A DNA stretch of 64,000 nt from Pseudomonadota bacterium (GCA_030538085.1 JAUNUR010000005.1:1-64000), one strand, 5' to 3'; shown: positions 10,091 through 19,734, counted from the stretch's first letter. The notes: generated from the letters alone by a model not told the origin. A program made the numbers and translations.

Positions 10091-10909
10091 ATGCCCCATA
10101 CCTTCTCCGTTGACAGTCCAGAGTTGGCCGCCGTGGCCGCGCCCTTGGCGGATGGCCCGCCAAAGCTTCCGTTTGACCGCCTGCACATCAGTGACCAGCA
10201 CAGCGCGCCGCTGTGGCGTCAGTTGCTCAACCAGTTGACCGAGATGGTGGAGGCTGGCGAATTGTTGCCCGGCACCAGTCTGCCGCCTGAGCGCGATCTG
10301 GCGCAAAGCCTGGGCGTCAGCCGTGTCACCGTCAAGCGCTGCTATGACGAATTGCGGCGCGAAGGCATGTTGGCTGGCCGTGGTCGCGCCGGCAGCGTGC
10401 TGCAGGCGCAGGTGCCACGCGTGCAGCCCGCGCTGGGGCGGCTGAAGGGTTTCAGTGAAGAGATGCGCGAGCTGGGCCTGACCGCTTCTACCCGGTTGGA
10501 GCTGCGTGAACTGACCAGCAACCGCAGCATCGCCTCCATTTTTTCGCGACCATCCAGCGCTCCGTTTCTGTACCTGACCCGGGTGCGTGAAGGCGACAGC
10601 GTGCCCATGACGCGCGAATTGGCCTGGTACGACCTGACGCTGGCCCCGGTTCTGGCCGACTGGGATGGTCATGGCTCGGCATACACCTGGCTGCGCGAGC
10701 GCGCGGGCCTGACGCTGGCACGGGCCGAGCAGACGGTCGAAGCCATCAGCAGTTCACCGGCCGAGATGGCCGCTTTCGGCTACAGCGAGCCACAGCCCTG
10801 TTTGCTGTTCAAGCGCCGCACGTACACGGCGCAGGGCCAGTTGGCGGAATACGTGGAAGGCACGTTTCGCGGTGATGCCTATGTTTACCGCATGGAACTG
10901 AGCGTTTGA
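10091..10909 (+). CDS. GntR/HutC-family transcriptional regulator
   Basis: DNA-binding regulator of about 272 residues. The N-terminal winged helix-turn-helix includes GTSLPPERDLAQSLGVSRVT, the classic GntR recognition segment. A C-terminal UTRA ligand-binding domain carries YLTRVREGDSVPMTRELAWY and ends with EGTFRGDAYVYRMEL. An alternative GTG start at 10064 adds nine residues, and neither start has a strong ribosome site. Ligand unknown. UTRA regulators often respond to sugar phosphates or amino-acid derivatives, and a PfkB kinase lies 1.2 kb away, but linkage is only suggestive. The AT-rich palindromes upstream are candidate autoregulatory sites. Confidence 0.85.
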   Translation: MPHTFSVDSPELAAVAAPLADGPPKLPFDRLHISDQHSAPLWRQLLNQLTEMVEAGELLPGTSLPPERDLAQSLGVSRVTVKRCYDELRREGMLAGRGRAGSVLQAQVPRVQPALGRLKGFSEEMRELGLTASTRLELRELTSNRSIASIFSRPSSAPFLYLTRVREGDSVPMTRELAWYDLTLAPVLADWDGHGSAYTWLRERAGLTLARAEQTVEAISSSPAEMAAFGYSEPQPCLLFKRRTYTAQGQLAEYVEGTFRGDAYVYRMELSV

Positions 10910-10958
10910 GCCTGCACCGTCGTGCGGGACAAGAGAGAAGAGAGCGCCACGGTACCGG

Positions 10959-12008
10959 TCACTGCGGCACCAGTTCGACGCGGCGGTTCTTCGCTTTGCC
11001 TTCGTCGGTGGTGTTGCTGGCCACGGGAGCCAGCGATGCCACGCCGTTGCCGGTCAGGCGGGTGGCGGCCACGTCATGGTCCTTGACCAAGGAGGCGACC
11101 ACGGCATCGGCGCGGCGTCGTGAAAGCTGCATGTTGCTGTCGAACGAGCCCACTGAATCGGTGTGTCCCACCACGTGCAGCCGCATGCCGGGCTGCGCTT
11201 TGAGGTAAGCGGCAATCTGGTCCAGCGAAGGCTTCGATTCCATCTTGACGTCGGCCTTGCCCGTATCGAAGTAGATGCCGTAGATGGCCACCTTGCCGTT
11301 GGCGGTGATGGACTGGCTGATCTCCGACGCGCTGACCACCACCATCTGCTGTTGCATGGTTTTGGCCTCCACGATGTCCAGCGCCGCGTAGGCGCCCTTG
11401 CGGGCCTTGAAGGTGAAGTCCCCATCGCTCCAACTGACGGTGAACAGGTGTACCGTGGTGCCGTCTTTCTGGAAGGTGCCGGTGCGAATGGTGTTGTCGT
11501 TGGCGCTGGCAAACACGTATTTCGTGCGTGTGTTCTTGATCTCCATCGCGTCGCCTAGCCACATGTTCTGCAGTGCCAGCATGGAACCTCCAGAGGCCAG
11601 GTTCGGGTCCTTGGTGGAGTCGTAGATCGTCTTGAAGCCCGCCGCCGCCAGCTCGTTGGTGTAGTTGCGGTACACCTCCAACGAGCCAATGTCGCCCGGC
11701 ACCTCGTACCAGATGCGGGTGCGCTTTCCTTCCGCGTGCAACGGCGGCGTTTTGTAGGAGAACTTGCGCGGGTCATTTTGCAGGTTGGTGCTCATGAACG
11801 TGCCGGTCTGGAACTGCGCTTCGTCAAAGTTGCGCACCTCATAGCCCACGATGGCGCTGCCCGCGAAGCGTTTGATGAGGGGATGGTCACGCGCGTCGGC
11901 CATGTCCTGTGCCAGTGCCGCGCCGCAGGCCAGCAGCAAGGTCATGAACGCGGCCGTCACGGTTGTCCGGCGGGCGGGTTTCTGAAGCTCTGGTGGATGC
12001 ATGGTCAA
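10959..12008 (-). CDS. OmpA-family outer-membrane/periplasmic protein
   Basis: Exported protein of 349 residues (347 if the second ATG is used). The signal peptide ends near GAALAQ. A middle region of about 180 residues with no motif that I recognise resembles DUF4892-type proteins. The C-terminal OmpA peptidoglycan-binding domain shows IYFDTGKADV, VVGHTDSVGSFDSNMQLSRRRA and KNRRVEL. It probably anchors the outer membrane to peptidoglycan. Single gene, convergent with the GntR gene. Confidence 0.85.
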   Translation of the reverse strand: MTMHPPELQKPARRTTVTAAFMTLLLACGAALAQDMADARDHPLIKRFAGSAIVGYEVRNFDEAQFQTGTFMSTNLQNDPRKFSYKTPPLHAEGKRTRIWYEVPGDIGSLEVYRNYTNELAAAGFKTIYDSTKDPNLASGGSMLALQNMWLGDAMEIKNTRTKYVFASANDNTIRTGTFQKDGTTVHLFTVSWSDGDFTFKARKGAYAALDIVEAKTMQQQMVVVSASEISQSITANGKVAIYGIYFDTGKADVKMESKPSLDQIAAYLKAQPGMRLHVVGHTDSVGSFDSNMQLSRRRADAVVASLVKDHDVAATRLTGNGVASLAPVASNTTDEGKAKNRRVELVPQ

Positions 12009-12084
12009 TCACCTTGGAACGAGTGGAAAAAAATTCATCGCAGGGCCGCCAAGAAAGAAAATCTCAGTGGACGGCGTACCAGGT

Positions 12085-13110
12085 TCAGCCGGTTTCGCTC
12101 AGCCGTATCGGCTCTGACGTGAGCGGGCGGCGGCGCAGGGCGGTCAGGCGTGCCTTGCCGGGCAGTGCCGCCAGTACGCCGTGCTGCTGCACCATGTGCG
12201 CGCCGCACAGATTGCCCCAGCGCAGGGCCGCTGCCAGCGGCTCGCCCGCCAGCACCGCGGCGCAGTAGCCGCAGGCAAAGGCATCGCCCGCCCCCACGGT
12301 GTCGAGCACGCGCACGCGCGGTGCGGGCACGTGCCAGCCGCGCCAGCCACCATCGACCGCCTCGCACCCCAAGCTGCCGTTGGCGCCCAGCGTCAGTACC
12401 AGCCGTTGCAGCGCGGGCCAGTACTGGCGCAGGCCTGGCAGCCACTGACGCAGCGCATGTACGGCGCCGGACACGTCATCCGCCAGGGGCGAGGACAGAC
12501 CCAGCAGGTGCGCGGCTTCGCTCTGGTTCACGATCAGGGTGTGCGTGTGCCGCGACAGCTCCGGCGGCATCTCGCACCATGGAGAGGGGTTGAGCACCGT
12601 CATGACGCCCGACGTGTGCGCCAGTTCAAACGCCGCTTGCACTGTGCCTAGAGACGTTTCCAGTTGCCCGTACACCAGTTGCGCGGCGCGCACGTCCTCT
12701 TGCGCCAAGGTCACGTGTGCCGGCTCCAGCGCCGCGTTGGCCCCTGCAAATACGGCGATCACGTTCTCGCCGTCCGCGCCGATCAACCCGGCGCCCCAGC
12801 CCGAGGGGCCGTCAAACCGGTGCACGTGCCGCGTGTCGATGCCTTCGCGTGCCAGCAGCGCCAGCAAATCGCTGCCCGCCGCGTCAGTGCCGCAGCCAAT
12901 CAGCGTGTGTACCGCGATGCCCAGGCGTTTCAGGCCAATGGCCACGTTCAGCCCCTTGCCGCCTGGCTCGATGTGCAGGGCGTGCGCGGCCACGGTCTCG
13001 CCAGCATGAGGCAGTCGGGGCACGCTCCAGCAGCAGGCCTGCACGAAATTGCCTAGCACGAACACCCTGGATGCCGTCGAATGAGGCTTTTTTGGTCTTG
13101 CTTGCGGCAT
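12085..13110 (-). CDS. PfkB-family carbohydrate kinase (ribokinase-like)
   Basis: Cytoplasmic sugar or nucleoside kinase of 341 residues. The N-terminal PfkB signature is present as HIEPGGKGLNVAIGLKRLG (residues about 46-64). The C-terminal ATP/catalytic motif is DTVGAGDAFACGY, which includes the catalytic Asp of GAGD. Substrate cannot be told from sequence. No transporter or other sugar gene is adjacent. Confidence 0.88.
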   Translation of the reverse strand: MPQARPKKPHSTASRVFVLGNFVQACCWSVPRLPHAGETVAAHALHIEPGGKGLNVAIGLKRLGIAVHTLIGCGTDAAGSDLLALLAREGIDTRHVHRFDGPSGWGAGLIGADGENVIAVFAGANAALEPAHVTLAQEDVRAAQLVYGQLETSLGTVQAAFELAHTSGVMTVLNPSPWCEMPPELSRHTHTLIVNQSEAAHLLGLSSPLADDVSGAVHALRQWLPGLRQYWPALQRLVLTLGANGSLGCEAVDGGWRGWHVPAPRVRVLDTVGAGDAFACGYCAAVLAGEPLAAALRWGNLCGAHMVQQHGVLAALPGKARLTALRRRPLTSEPIRLSETG

Positions 13111-13180
13111 GATTTAAGCAGTCCAATAAGGTGGTGCCAGATCATAATTCGGGCCATCAATGACTTGGCGAGTGCACCAC

Positions 13181-13501
13181 ATGACCTCTCTTGACAGGCT
13201 TGGCCTGGTGGCCACGTGTTTCACCACTTCCGCCTTCGTGCCCCAGGTGTGGCGTACCTGGAAGACGCGAGACGTTTCGGGCATTTCGCTGCCCACCTAC
13301 GTCATCATCACCATCGGACTGGCCCTGTGGCTGCTCTATGGCTGGCTGCGGGGCGATATGCCGCTGATGGTGCGGGGGCATCGTCGCCACCCCCGCAGGC
13401 CGACAGCAGTGCGCCACTTGCCAGGGCGGTACTGGCCAACAGGGCCAAGCCTGCGCGGCGTTGCGCCTTGCGCGCCAGCACGGACAAATAGAACTTGGTG
13501 A
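13181..13501 (+). pseudogene. Truncated SemiSWEET sugar transporter
   Basis: The first 64 residues are a clear SemiSWEET half-transporter, with a PQ motif in SAFVPQVWRTWKTRDVSGIS followed by a second membrane helix, YVIITIGLALWLLYGW, and the turn GDMPLMV. After this point (about 13373) the frame reads RGHRRHPRRP and becomes non-membrane, so the third helix is missing. The following DNA is the inverted 5' part of a lipoprotein gene. The usual family length is about 85-95 residues. A deletion or inversion has cut this gene; it is unlikely to function. Confidence 0.65.
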
Positions 13502-13505
13502 TCAT
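13376..13505 (-). pseudogene. 5' fragment of a lipoprotein gene
   Basis: On the minus strand a strong ribosome site (AAGGAGA) precedes an ATG at 13505. It is followed by a basic start, a hydrophobic core and the lipobox LLSACGGG, typical of an exported lipoprotein. After CGGGDDAPAP the reading frame runs into the antisense of the SemiSWEET gene and stops at 13308. Everything beyond the signal peptide is gone. The two fragments meet tail to tail near 13373-13376. Confidence 0.6.
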
Positions 13506-13730
13506 GATGCTCTCCTTCTCAGACAGCGATGGATATGGATCAAGGGGGAAGCGGCTCGGTGGACGAGCTCAGTAAAAATCAAAGACCAAATGTTTATTGG
13601 TGCTATCCATATTAGAAATATTGTGATCCAATACAACCCCACCTGGGAGGGGGAGGGAGGTGGTTTTTGAACGTGGCGGTACTGCACGGACTCGGTCACG
13701 CGCCCCCTGGCACAGCAAAGGAGACAAGCC

Positions 13731-15041
13731 ATGCGGGCCCGCATCCACAGCACAGCAGCGTCAACCTTTCCCCGGCAGTTGCCCGGAAAAGCGCCAGTCA
13801 GCGTGGTTTCAGGCGACAGGCCCTTGCGCACCGCGCCCTGGCTGGCACAGCTTGAACTGCTGGCTTCGTTGCCGTGGTCACTGGAGGTGCTGATGCCGTC
13901 CGTGCTGTATGTACTTCGGCAGGGGATAGCGGCGGACTTCGGCACGTTCACGCCCCTGGATCAACGCAGCCAGCTGCCAGGGGCGATTTATGCCGAGCGC
14001 TTCATGTCGCCAGTGATGCAATGGCTGTGCCAGCCGCGCGATGCCGAGGCCGTTTCGCCACCGCTCGAGAGCTCGCCATCACGGGCATTGCCACAGGCGC
14101 GGATGCATGACCCATCGGCGTTTGTCAGTTGCACGCAGGCGGGGCTGATCGAGAGCATGGTGATGAGCGATGGCGAGTCACGCCGGGCAATGTGTCTGCA
14201 CCCTGAATACGAGGACAGCGTGCTGTACCAGCGGGTGTTTCGGCCTTTTGGCCTGCGCTGGTCGGCTTGTGTGCCGCTGCTGGATGAGCGTGGGCGAGCG
14301 CACGGTTTGCTGTTTTTGCACCGCTCGGCGCGGGCGGGGGCGTTCAGCCACGATGAGATGGGTTTGATGCGCCAGGCGCGACTGGCCTTGCGCGGGCTGA
14401 CACGGGCGCGACCGCCTGTGGTGGAGAAGGTGCCACATCGGCCGACATTGCAAGCGCTGGTGCTGGTTGATGCACGAGGAGATTTCGTGGGCATGAACGA
14501 ACCAGCGGCGGAGTTGCTCTACCGCAGCTGGCTGCCAGCGCCCGGCTCTCTGGCCTGGTCGCGCTCGAATGTGGATGCGCTGCCGCGAACCGTGCGGCAG
14601 CAGGTGCTGGCGCTGGCCGCCACACAAGCGCCTGCGCCAACGGCTACCGCTGCATCGACAGCACCCGTTGTACCGGCTGCGCACGGTGCGGTGCTGCATC
14701 GCGCGGGTGGCCAAGGGGGTGGGTTTGAGTTCAGCGCCGAGCGGCTGGTGGGTGCGCGCAAGGGCGGGCCAACGGTGGCGGTGCACGTTCGGGCGTTGGA
14801 GCCGGCCGAGGTGGCGCTGGCGCGCGCATTGACGCACTGGGCACTGTCGCCGCAGGAAAAGAGGCTACTGGTGCAGACGCTGAGCGCGCCCGATCAATAC
14901 GCGCTGGCGGACTCCATGGGGCTGACCTTGAACACGCTGAAAGGCTATGTCAGGGACATGCTGCGCCGCACGGGCTTTGAGTCGCGGCAGGCCATGGTGG
15001 AAGGGGTTTTGCAGGGCGCTGAGATTGCTTGCGATGCGTGA
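13731..15041 (+). CDS. LuxR-family transcriptional regulator
   Basis: Regulator of 436 residues. The ATG is preceded by AAGGAGA. A C-terminal LuxR-type helix-turn-helix is visible in WALSPQEKRLLVQ...YALADSMGLTLNTLKGYVRD (residues about 365-425). The N-terminal 200 residues look like a GAF-type sensor module (GLRWSACVPLLDERGRAHGL). A Pro/Ala/Thr-rich linker of about 35 residues lies between. The signal sensed is unknown. Single gene. Confidence 0.82.
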   Translation: MRARIHSTAASTFPRQLPGKAPVSVVSGDRPLRTAPWLAQLELLASLPWSLEVLMPSVLYVLRQGIAADFGTFTPLDQRSQLPGAIYAERFMSPVMQWLCQPRDAEAVSPPLESSPSRALPQARMHDPSAFVSCTQAGLIESMVMSDGESRRAMCLHPEYEDSVLYQRVFRPFGLRWSACVPLLDERGRAHGLLFLHRSARAGAFSHDEMGLMRQARLALRGLTRARPPVVEKVPHRPTLQALVLVDARGDFVGMNEPAAELLYRSWLPAPGSLAWSRSNVDALPRTVRQQVLALAATQAPAPTATAASTAPVVPAAHGAVLHRAGGQGGGFEFSAERLVGARKGGPTVAVHVRALEPAEVALARALTHWALSPQEKRLLVQTLSAPDQYALADSMGLTLNTLKGYVRDMLRRTGFESRQAMVEGVLQGAEIACDA

Positions 15042-15063
15042 GAGGGTAGCTCTCAGAGATCCC

Positions 15064-15531
15064 TCAATCCAGCTTCTCGAAAAAAATGTCGATGTAATCG
15101 GTGAGAGTATGCGGGCCATCGGGCTGGGTCATGTTCTGCATGCGCCAGTATTTTCTTTTGCCCCAGGCCTTGAACAGGAACTTGCCTGATCGTTCATACG
15201 GCTTTCCACCGTTGACGTGCTTGATGCTGGACACCGCCTTGCCCACGAACTCGAACTCCCGGGCGTTGATGATCCGGATCTCGCCGTTGATGGTGAAGTA
15301 ATCGCCCGCGGCACCATCCTCTTCCTGCGCGCCGTCGATCCATATCTTTCCATCCTTTTTGTGGATGAAGGCGACTCCGGCCGGGGTGCCATCAGGCAGC
15401 CACTGCAAGGTGAGAGGGTGCGTTCCCACGATCATGCGCTCGGCCTCGGTGGATTTGGCCACCACCTGGGAAGAAAGAAAGGCCGTCAGCAGGATGCCGA
15501 TGAAGAAAGAAACGAGCTTTTTCAATTCCAC
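15064..15531 (-). CDS. Exported protein of unknown function
   Basis: A 155-residue protein with a signal peptide (KKLVSFFIGILLTAFLSSQVVA). The mature part is beta-rich (WLPDGTPAGVAFIHKKDGKIWIDG, KFLFKAWGKRKYWRMQN) and reminiscent of DUF2147-type or lipocalin-like periplasmic proteins, but I cannot assign a family. It is convergent with the LuxR gene, with a 22-base gap between stops. Confidence 0.65.
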   Translation of the reverse strand: MELKKLVSFFIGILLTAFLSSQVVAKSTEAERMIVGTHPLTLQWLPDGTPAGVAFIHKKDGKIWIDGAQEEDGAAGDYFTINGEIRIINAREFEFVGKAVSSIKHVNGGKPYERSGKFLFKAWGKRKYWRMQNMTQPDGPHTLTDYIDIFFEKLD

Positions 15532-15575
15532 TCTCCTTCAATGAGTGCTTTCGTGAGTGTTTTCAATACCGGTGA

Positions 15576-16430
15576 TCAGGCGCTGGCGCGCTCGGCGGCC
15601 TCGATGGTGTTGACGAGCAGCATGGCGCGCGTCATGGGGCCAACTCCGCCGGGCACGGGAGTGATCCAGCCGGCGACTTCTTTCACGCCAGCAAAGTCGA
15701 CGTCGCCGCACAGCTTGCCAGCATCGTCACGGTTCATGCCCACGTCGATGACCACGGCGCCGGGCTTGACCATGTCGGCGGTGAGCACGTTGCGCTTGCC
15801 GACGGCGGCGACCACGATGTCGGCCTGACGGGTCTGGGCGGCCAGGTCGGGCGTGCCGCTGTGGCACACGGTGACGGTGGCGTTGGCGGCCAGCAGCATC
15901 AGCGCCATGGGCTTGCCGACGATGTTGCTGCGGCCGATGACGACGGCGTGCTTGCCCTTCAGGTCGGTCATGCCGATGCTTTCCAGCATTTTCATGCAGC
16001 CATAGGGCGTGCAGGGCCGAAAGCCGGGCTGGCCCACCATCAACGCGCCAGCGCTGGCGACGTGAAAGCCGTCCACATCTTTCTCAGGCGCGATGGCTTC
16101 GATGACGGCGTGGCTGTTCATGTGCCTGGGCAGCGGCAGTTGCACCAGGATGCCGTGCACGGCCGGGTCGGCGTTGAGCGCGGCGACGCGCGACAAAAGA
16201 TCAGCCTCGGTCATGTCGGCGGGATAGCGCTCCAGCGTGGCGCCAAGGCCCGTTTGCTCGCTGTCGGCCACCTTGTTGCGCGTGTAGACCTGGCTGGCCG
16301 GGTCTTCGCCAACCAGGATCACCGTCAGGTGCGGCTGCACGCCACGGGCCTTGAGTGCCTGCACTCGGTGCGCCACGTCGGCGCGGACTTGGGCGGCGAG
16401 GGCGTTGCCGTCGATCAGCTGTGCAGTCAT
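15576..16430 (-). CDS. folD: Bifunctional methylenetetrahydrofolate dehydrogenase/cyclohydrolase
   Basis: Interconverts 5,10-methylene-, methenyl- and 10-formyl-tetrahydrofolate with NADP. The protein has 284 residues, the usual length. Motifs are [14 protein letters not shown] (with the catalytic Lys in YxxxK), QLPLPRHMN, the dinucleotide-binding [17 protein letters not shown], and the C-terminal [14 protein letters not shown]. Single gene. A copy of the Comamonadaceae-type GCGCGAGCAGCTAT repeat lies just upstream. Confidence 0.96.
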   Translation of the reverse strand: MTAQLIDGNALAAQVRADVAHRVQALKARGVQPHLTVILVGEDPASQVYTRNKVADSEQTGLGATLERYPADMTEADLLSRVAALNADPAVHGILVQLPLPRHMNSHAVIEAIAPEKDVDGFHVASAGALMVGQPGFRPCTPYGCMKMLESIGMTDLKGKHAVVIGRSNIVGKPMALMLLAANATVTVCHSGTPDLAAQTRQADIVVAAVGKRNVLTADMVKPGAVVIDVGMNRDDAGKLCGDVDFAGVKEVAGWITPVPGGVGPMTRAMLLVNTIEAAERASA

Positions 16431-16439
16431 GATTCAGAT

Positions 16440-16500
16440 GTATAAAAAATGGCTGCGACGCCCATCCACTATGCGCGAGCAGCTATCAATAACAAAGCAA
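16440..16500 (+). repeat. Dispersed repeat, GCGCGAGCAGCTAT family
   Basis: The 14-mer GCGCGAGCAGCTAT at 16473-16486 also occurs exactly at 29018-29031 and 46522-46535, and as its complement at 28345-28358. Here it is preceded by CGCCCATCCA, as in the copy at 29000-29014. It lies between folD and the response-regulator gene. Confidence 0.75.
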
Positions 16501-16506
16501 AAACGC

Positions 16507-17133
16507 TCAGGCCTTGACAGCGTTCTGCCCCAGGGCAATCTTCAGCAGATCGGCCACGGTGTTGGCGCCCAGCTTTTCCATGATGTTGGCGCGGTGCGCT
16601 TCCACGGTCTTGATGCTGATGCCCAGATCGTCGGCGATCTGCTTGTTCAGGCGGCCGGCGACGATGCGCTCCAGCACTTGCGACTCACGCCCCGTCAGCT
16701 TGGCCAGCAGCGCGTCGCGGCTGGCGGCCTGCTGGTGTTCGGAGAAGGCTGCACGCGCCTGCTCCAGCATGCGCTCGACCAGGGGCACCAGTTCGTCTTC
16801 CTTGAAAGGCTTCTGGATGAAGTCCATCGCGCCTTTCTTCATCGTGTCGACGGCCAGCGGCACATCGCCATGACCGGTGATGAACGCCAGTGGCAGGGGC
16901 GAATTGCGTTCGATCAGGCGATCTTGCAGTTCCAGGCCGCTCATGCCTTCCATGCGGATGTCGACGATCAGGCAGGCGACTTCGCGCGGGTCGTAGCGGG
17001 ACAGGAAGGTTTCAGCCGACTCGAAGCTGCGTACACGGAAATCCTTGCCTTCGAGCAGCCACTGCACCGAGTCGCGGACGGCCTCGTCATCGTCCACCAC
17101 ATACACCGTGCCCCGCTTGGGAATCAGACTCAT
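16507..17133 (-). CDS. FixJ/NarL-family response regulator
   Basis: A 208-residue response regulator. The receiver domain has the acidic pocket DDDEA (residues 14-18), the phosphoacceptor Asp58 in LIVDIRM, Thr86 in ITGHGD and Lys108 in IQKPF. The C-terminal LuxR helix-turn-helix has LTGRESQVLERIVAGRLNKQ and ISIKTVEAHRANIMEKL. The ATG overlaps the stop of the upstream histidine kinase by four bases, so the two form a coupled two-component pair resembling FixLJ/TodST-type systems. Confidence 0.92.
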   Translation of the reverse strand: MSLIPKRGTVYVVDDDEAVRDSVQWLLEGKDFRVRSFESAETFLSRYDPREVACLIVDIRMEGMSGLELQDRLIERNSPLPLAFITGHGDVPLAVDTMKKGAMDFIQKPFKEDELVPLVERMLEQARAAFSEHQQAASRDALLAKLTGRESQVLERIVAGRLNKQIADDLGISIKTVEAHRANIMEKLGANTVADLLKIALGQNAVKA

Positions 17134-19652
17134 GCCGCTATCCTGACGCTTGTATTCATATCATTGTTGTCGCGCGCCGGCCCCACCGGAATCCAAAAAG
17201 TGAAGCGGCATCCGACGACTTCGCCGGCATTGTAGAGGTTCTCGCCACTGATCCGGCCCTGATGCGACTCGATGATGGATCGGCACAGGTTCAGCCCGAT
17301 GCCCAGGCCCTCGTTCTTGGTCGAGAAGAACGCCTCGTACAAACGCGCCAGCACTTCGGGCGCTAGCCCGCGGCCACTGTCGCTGACGCTGAACTGAACC
17401 ACCGGCATGCCCTCGATGTCGCGCGGCATCACCCGCAGCTCCACCACGCGATTGCCGGTGGCGCGTTGTGCCACGTCGATGGATTCGGCGCCGTTCTTGA
17501 TCAGGTTGAGCAACGCCTGCTCGATCAGGATCGGGTCGACATGCAGCATGGGCAGATGGGGCGCCACATGATGGGTCAGCCGCACCTGGCGGCGGCGCAG
17601 CTCGATCTCGGCCAGTTCCACCACCTGCTCGACCATGGTGGGGATCTCGGACCACTGGCGGCGCGGCTCGCTGCGCTTGACGAAGCTGCGGATGTGGTGC
17701 ACCACCTGGCCGGCCCGCTGGGCCTGGCGGGCGGTTTTTTCCAGCGCGCCCAGCAGGTCGTCCTGGGCCAGATTGCCGCTCTTGATGCGCGAAATCAACC
17801 CGGTGCAGTAGTTGCTGATGGCCGTCAGCGGCTGGTTCAGCTCGTGCGCCACGCTGGAGGCCATCTCGCCCATCGTGATCAGGCGGCTGGCGGTCTGCGC
17901 GCGTTCGGCCTGCGCGGCGGCTTGCTCTTCGGCCTGGCGGCGCGCGGTGATGTCGGTGGCGATCACCATCTGGGCCAGGCGCCCGTCCACCCAGTTCAGG
18001 TAGCGCGAGCGCACTTCCAGCCATTTGTCCAGGCGCTCGATGTAGATCTCGGCGTGTTCGGCGATGGGCGAGGTGGCCAGTGATTCCATCGGCAAGCCGG
18101 CGAAGGAGTCGACCGTGTCCAGGCTTTCGTCGGAGAGCTGGGTTTCGGGCGTGCCGGCGCGCATCACCATGTTCAGGTGACCAGCGGTGGTGTTGTCGAA
18201 CCACTGGCGGTACAGCTTGTTGGCGAACAGCAATTCCTGGCTGCCCAGCGGCGCCACGGAGACGGACGCATCCAGCGCTTCCAGCACGGTGGTGAACCGT
18301 TCATACGACGCCGATAGCTGGCGGCGCACGCGGTTCGGTTCGGTGATGTCGGTCATCGACGCCATCCATCCCGTCTGCTTGCCGGCGGCGTCGATCAGGG
18401 GCGAGACGTACAGCCGCGCGTCGAAGGTTGAGCCGTTCTTGCGCTTGACCCGCATCTGAAAGCCCGCCGGGTCGGCCTCGCCACCCAGCTCGTCATACAG
18501 CCGGGCCGCGAGTTCCTCGTGGTCCTCGATCGGCCAGTACGAGAACGGCTCCGACTGGCCGAGCAGGTCTTCCTCGCTCCAGCCCGTCATCTGGCAGAAC
18601 GCGGGGTTCACGTAGATGATGCGGCCGTACAGATCCAGCGCCCGCATGCCGGTGAGCATGGAGTTTTCCATCGCGCGGCGGAACGTGGTTTCGGCCATCA
18701 GCGCTTGCTGCGTCAGCAGGCGGCGTTGCGACTGGCGCCAGTTGGCGACCAGCATCCAGGTGGTCATGGCCGCCAGCACCGCCACCAGCCAGAACAAGGT
18801 ACCGCCCACGACGCCCTGCGATGTGCGCCATGCCTGCGCGCGCAGCACCAGACCGTTGCCCACGGGCGAGACGGGGCTCTCGAACTCATTGATCTTGCCG
18901 GCCCAGGGCATGCGGTCCGCCAGGCCACGCCGCTCCGGAATGCGCTGGCCGGCCAGCAATTGGCCGTCGCCATCGAACAGCGCCACGGCGTACTTGGCCA
19001 GCATCTCGGCGGGCACGCCATAGCGCAGCAGGCCGTCGACCGAGTATTCGGCCATCAGCACGCCCGCGAACTGCGTGCGCGGCGTGATCGGCACGTGCAT
19101 GTACAGCACCGGCTCCTTGCCCTCCACCGCCGCGGGCTGCGCATACACCGGCTGGCGCAGGTCGCGCGCCAGGTCGTAGCCTTCCAGCGCATCGCCCGGC
19201 TTGATGCGTCCATCGGCCACCCAGTCACGCGGGCGCGGCACGCTGGGCGAGGTCTGGATCGCCAGCAACCGGCGCTGCTCGTCGATCCAGCTCAGCGACA
19301 TCAGCTCGGGGTGTTGCGACACCAGTGATTCGGCGCGGATGTCGAACTGCCCCGGCGCCATCTCGCGGTCTGAAATGTCGCGCGCCAGGCGCATCAGCTG
19401 CTCCTGCCGCTCCAGCAGGCGCAGGCGCAGGCGCTGCTGGCTGTATTCCACGTCGCGCTTGACGGCTTCCTGCTCGCGGTGGACTTCTTCCAGTCTCAGG
19501 TACCAGAACGCTGTCGCGATCGCGGCCAGAAACAGCAGCACCGCCGCCATCGGCGCCAGATGGATCAGGCGGTCTTGCCCGCTGACGAGGCGGCGCCACC
19601 AGGGCTGGGGCGGACCGGGGTCGAGCAGGGTGGAAGCTAGGTCGGACGGCAT
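17130..19652 (-). CDS. Membrane PAS-domain sensor histidine kinase
   Basis: Sensor kinase of 840 residues. Two membrane helices (residues about 32-52 and 285-310) enclose a large periplasmic domain. They are followed by one clear PAS domain (YVNPAFCQMTGWSEEDLLGQ) with a PAC segment, a second PAS-like region, a DHp domain with phosphoacceptor HELNQPL near residue 601, and an ATPase domain with NLIKNGAESID, VSDSGRGLAPE and GLGIGLNLCRSI. The family resembles FixL-type kinases but no haem-binding histidine can be assigned. It is divergent from aceE across 178 bases, so it might control, or merely neighbour, the pyruvate dehydrogenase operon. Confidence 0.9.
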   Translation of the reverse strand: MPSDLASTLLDPGPPQPWWRRLVSGQDRLIHLAPMAAVLLFLAAIATAFWYLRLEEVHREQEAVKRDVEYSQQRLRLRLLERQEQLMRLARDISDREMAPGQFDIRAESLVSQHPELMSLSWIDEQRRLLAIQTSPSVPRPRDWVADGRIKPGDALEGYDLARDLRQPVYAQPAAVEGKEPVLYMHVPITPRTQFAGVLMAEYSVDGLLRYGVPAEMLAKYAVALFDGDGQLLAGQRIPERRGLADRMPWAGKINEFESPVSPVGNGLVLRAQAWRTSQGVVGGTLFWLVAVLAAMTTWMLVANWRQSQRRLLTQQALMAETTFRRAMENSMLTGMRALDLYGRIIYVNPAFCQMTGWSEEDLLGQSEPFSYWPIEDHEELAARLYDELGGEADPAGFQMRVKRKNGSTFDARLYVSPLIDAAGKQTGWMASMTDITEPNRVRRQLSASYERFTTVLEALDASVSVAPLGSQELLFANKLYRQWFDNTTAGHLNMVMRAGTPETQLSDESLDTVDSFAGLPMESLATSPIAEHAEIYIERLDKWLEVRSRYLNWVDGRLAQMVIATDITARRQAEEQAAAQAERAQTASRLITMGEMASSVAHELNQPLTAISNYCTGLISRIKSGNLAQDDLLGALEKTARQAQRAGQVVHHIRSFVKRSEPRRQWSEIPTMVEQVVELAEIELRRRQVRLTHHVAPHLPMLHVDPILIEQALLNLIKNGAESIDVAQRATGNRVVELRVMPRDIEGMPVVQFSVSDSGRGLAPEVLARLYEAFFSTKNEGLGIGLNLCRSIIESHQGRISGENLYNAGEVVGCRFTFWIPVGPARDNNDMNTSVRIAA

Positions 19653-19721
19653 GAACGCGGCAGTTTAGTGGCTGGGCTGTCGATCCATTGTGCCGCCAGA
19701 AGTGCCGAATAACCTCTAAAT

Positions 19722-19734
19722 TTCACATTGTGAA
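19722..19734. promoter_or_regulatory. Candidate operator in the kinase-aceE intergenic region
   Basis: TTCACA and TGTGAA form a perfect 6-bp dyad with a one-base centre. They lie in an AT-rich stretch (about 19715-19800) between the divergent kinase and aceE. A further TTCACAAT half-site occurs at about 19786. It is consistent with control of the pyruvate dehydrogenase operon, but which protein binds is unknown. Confidence 0.35.
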
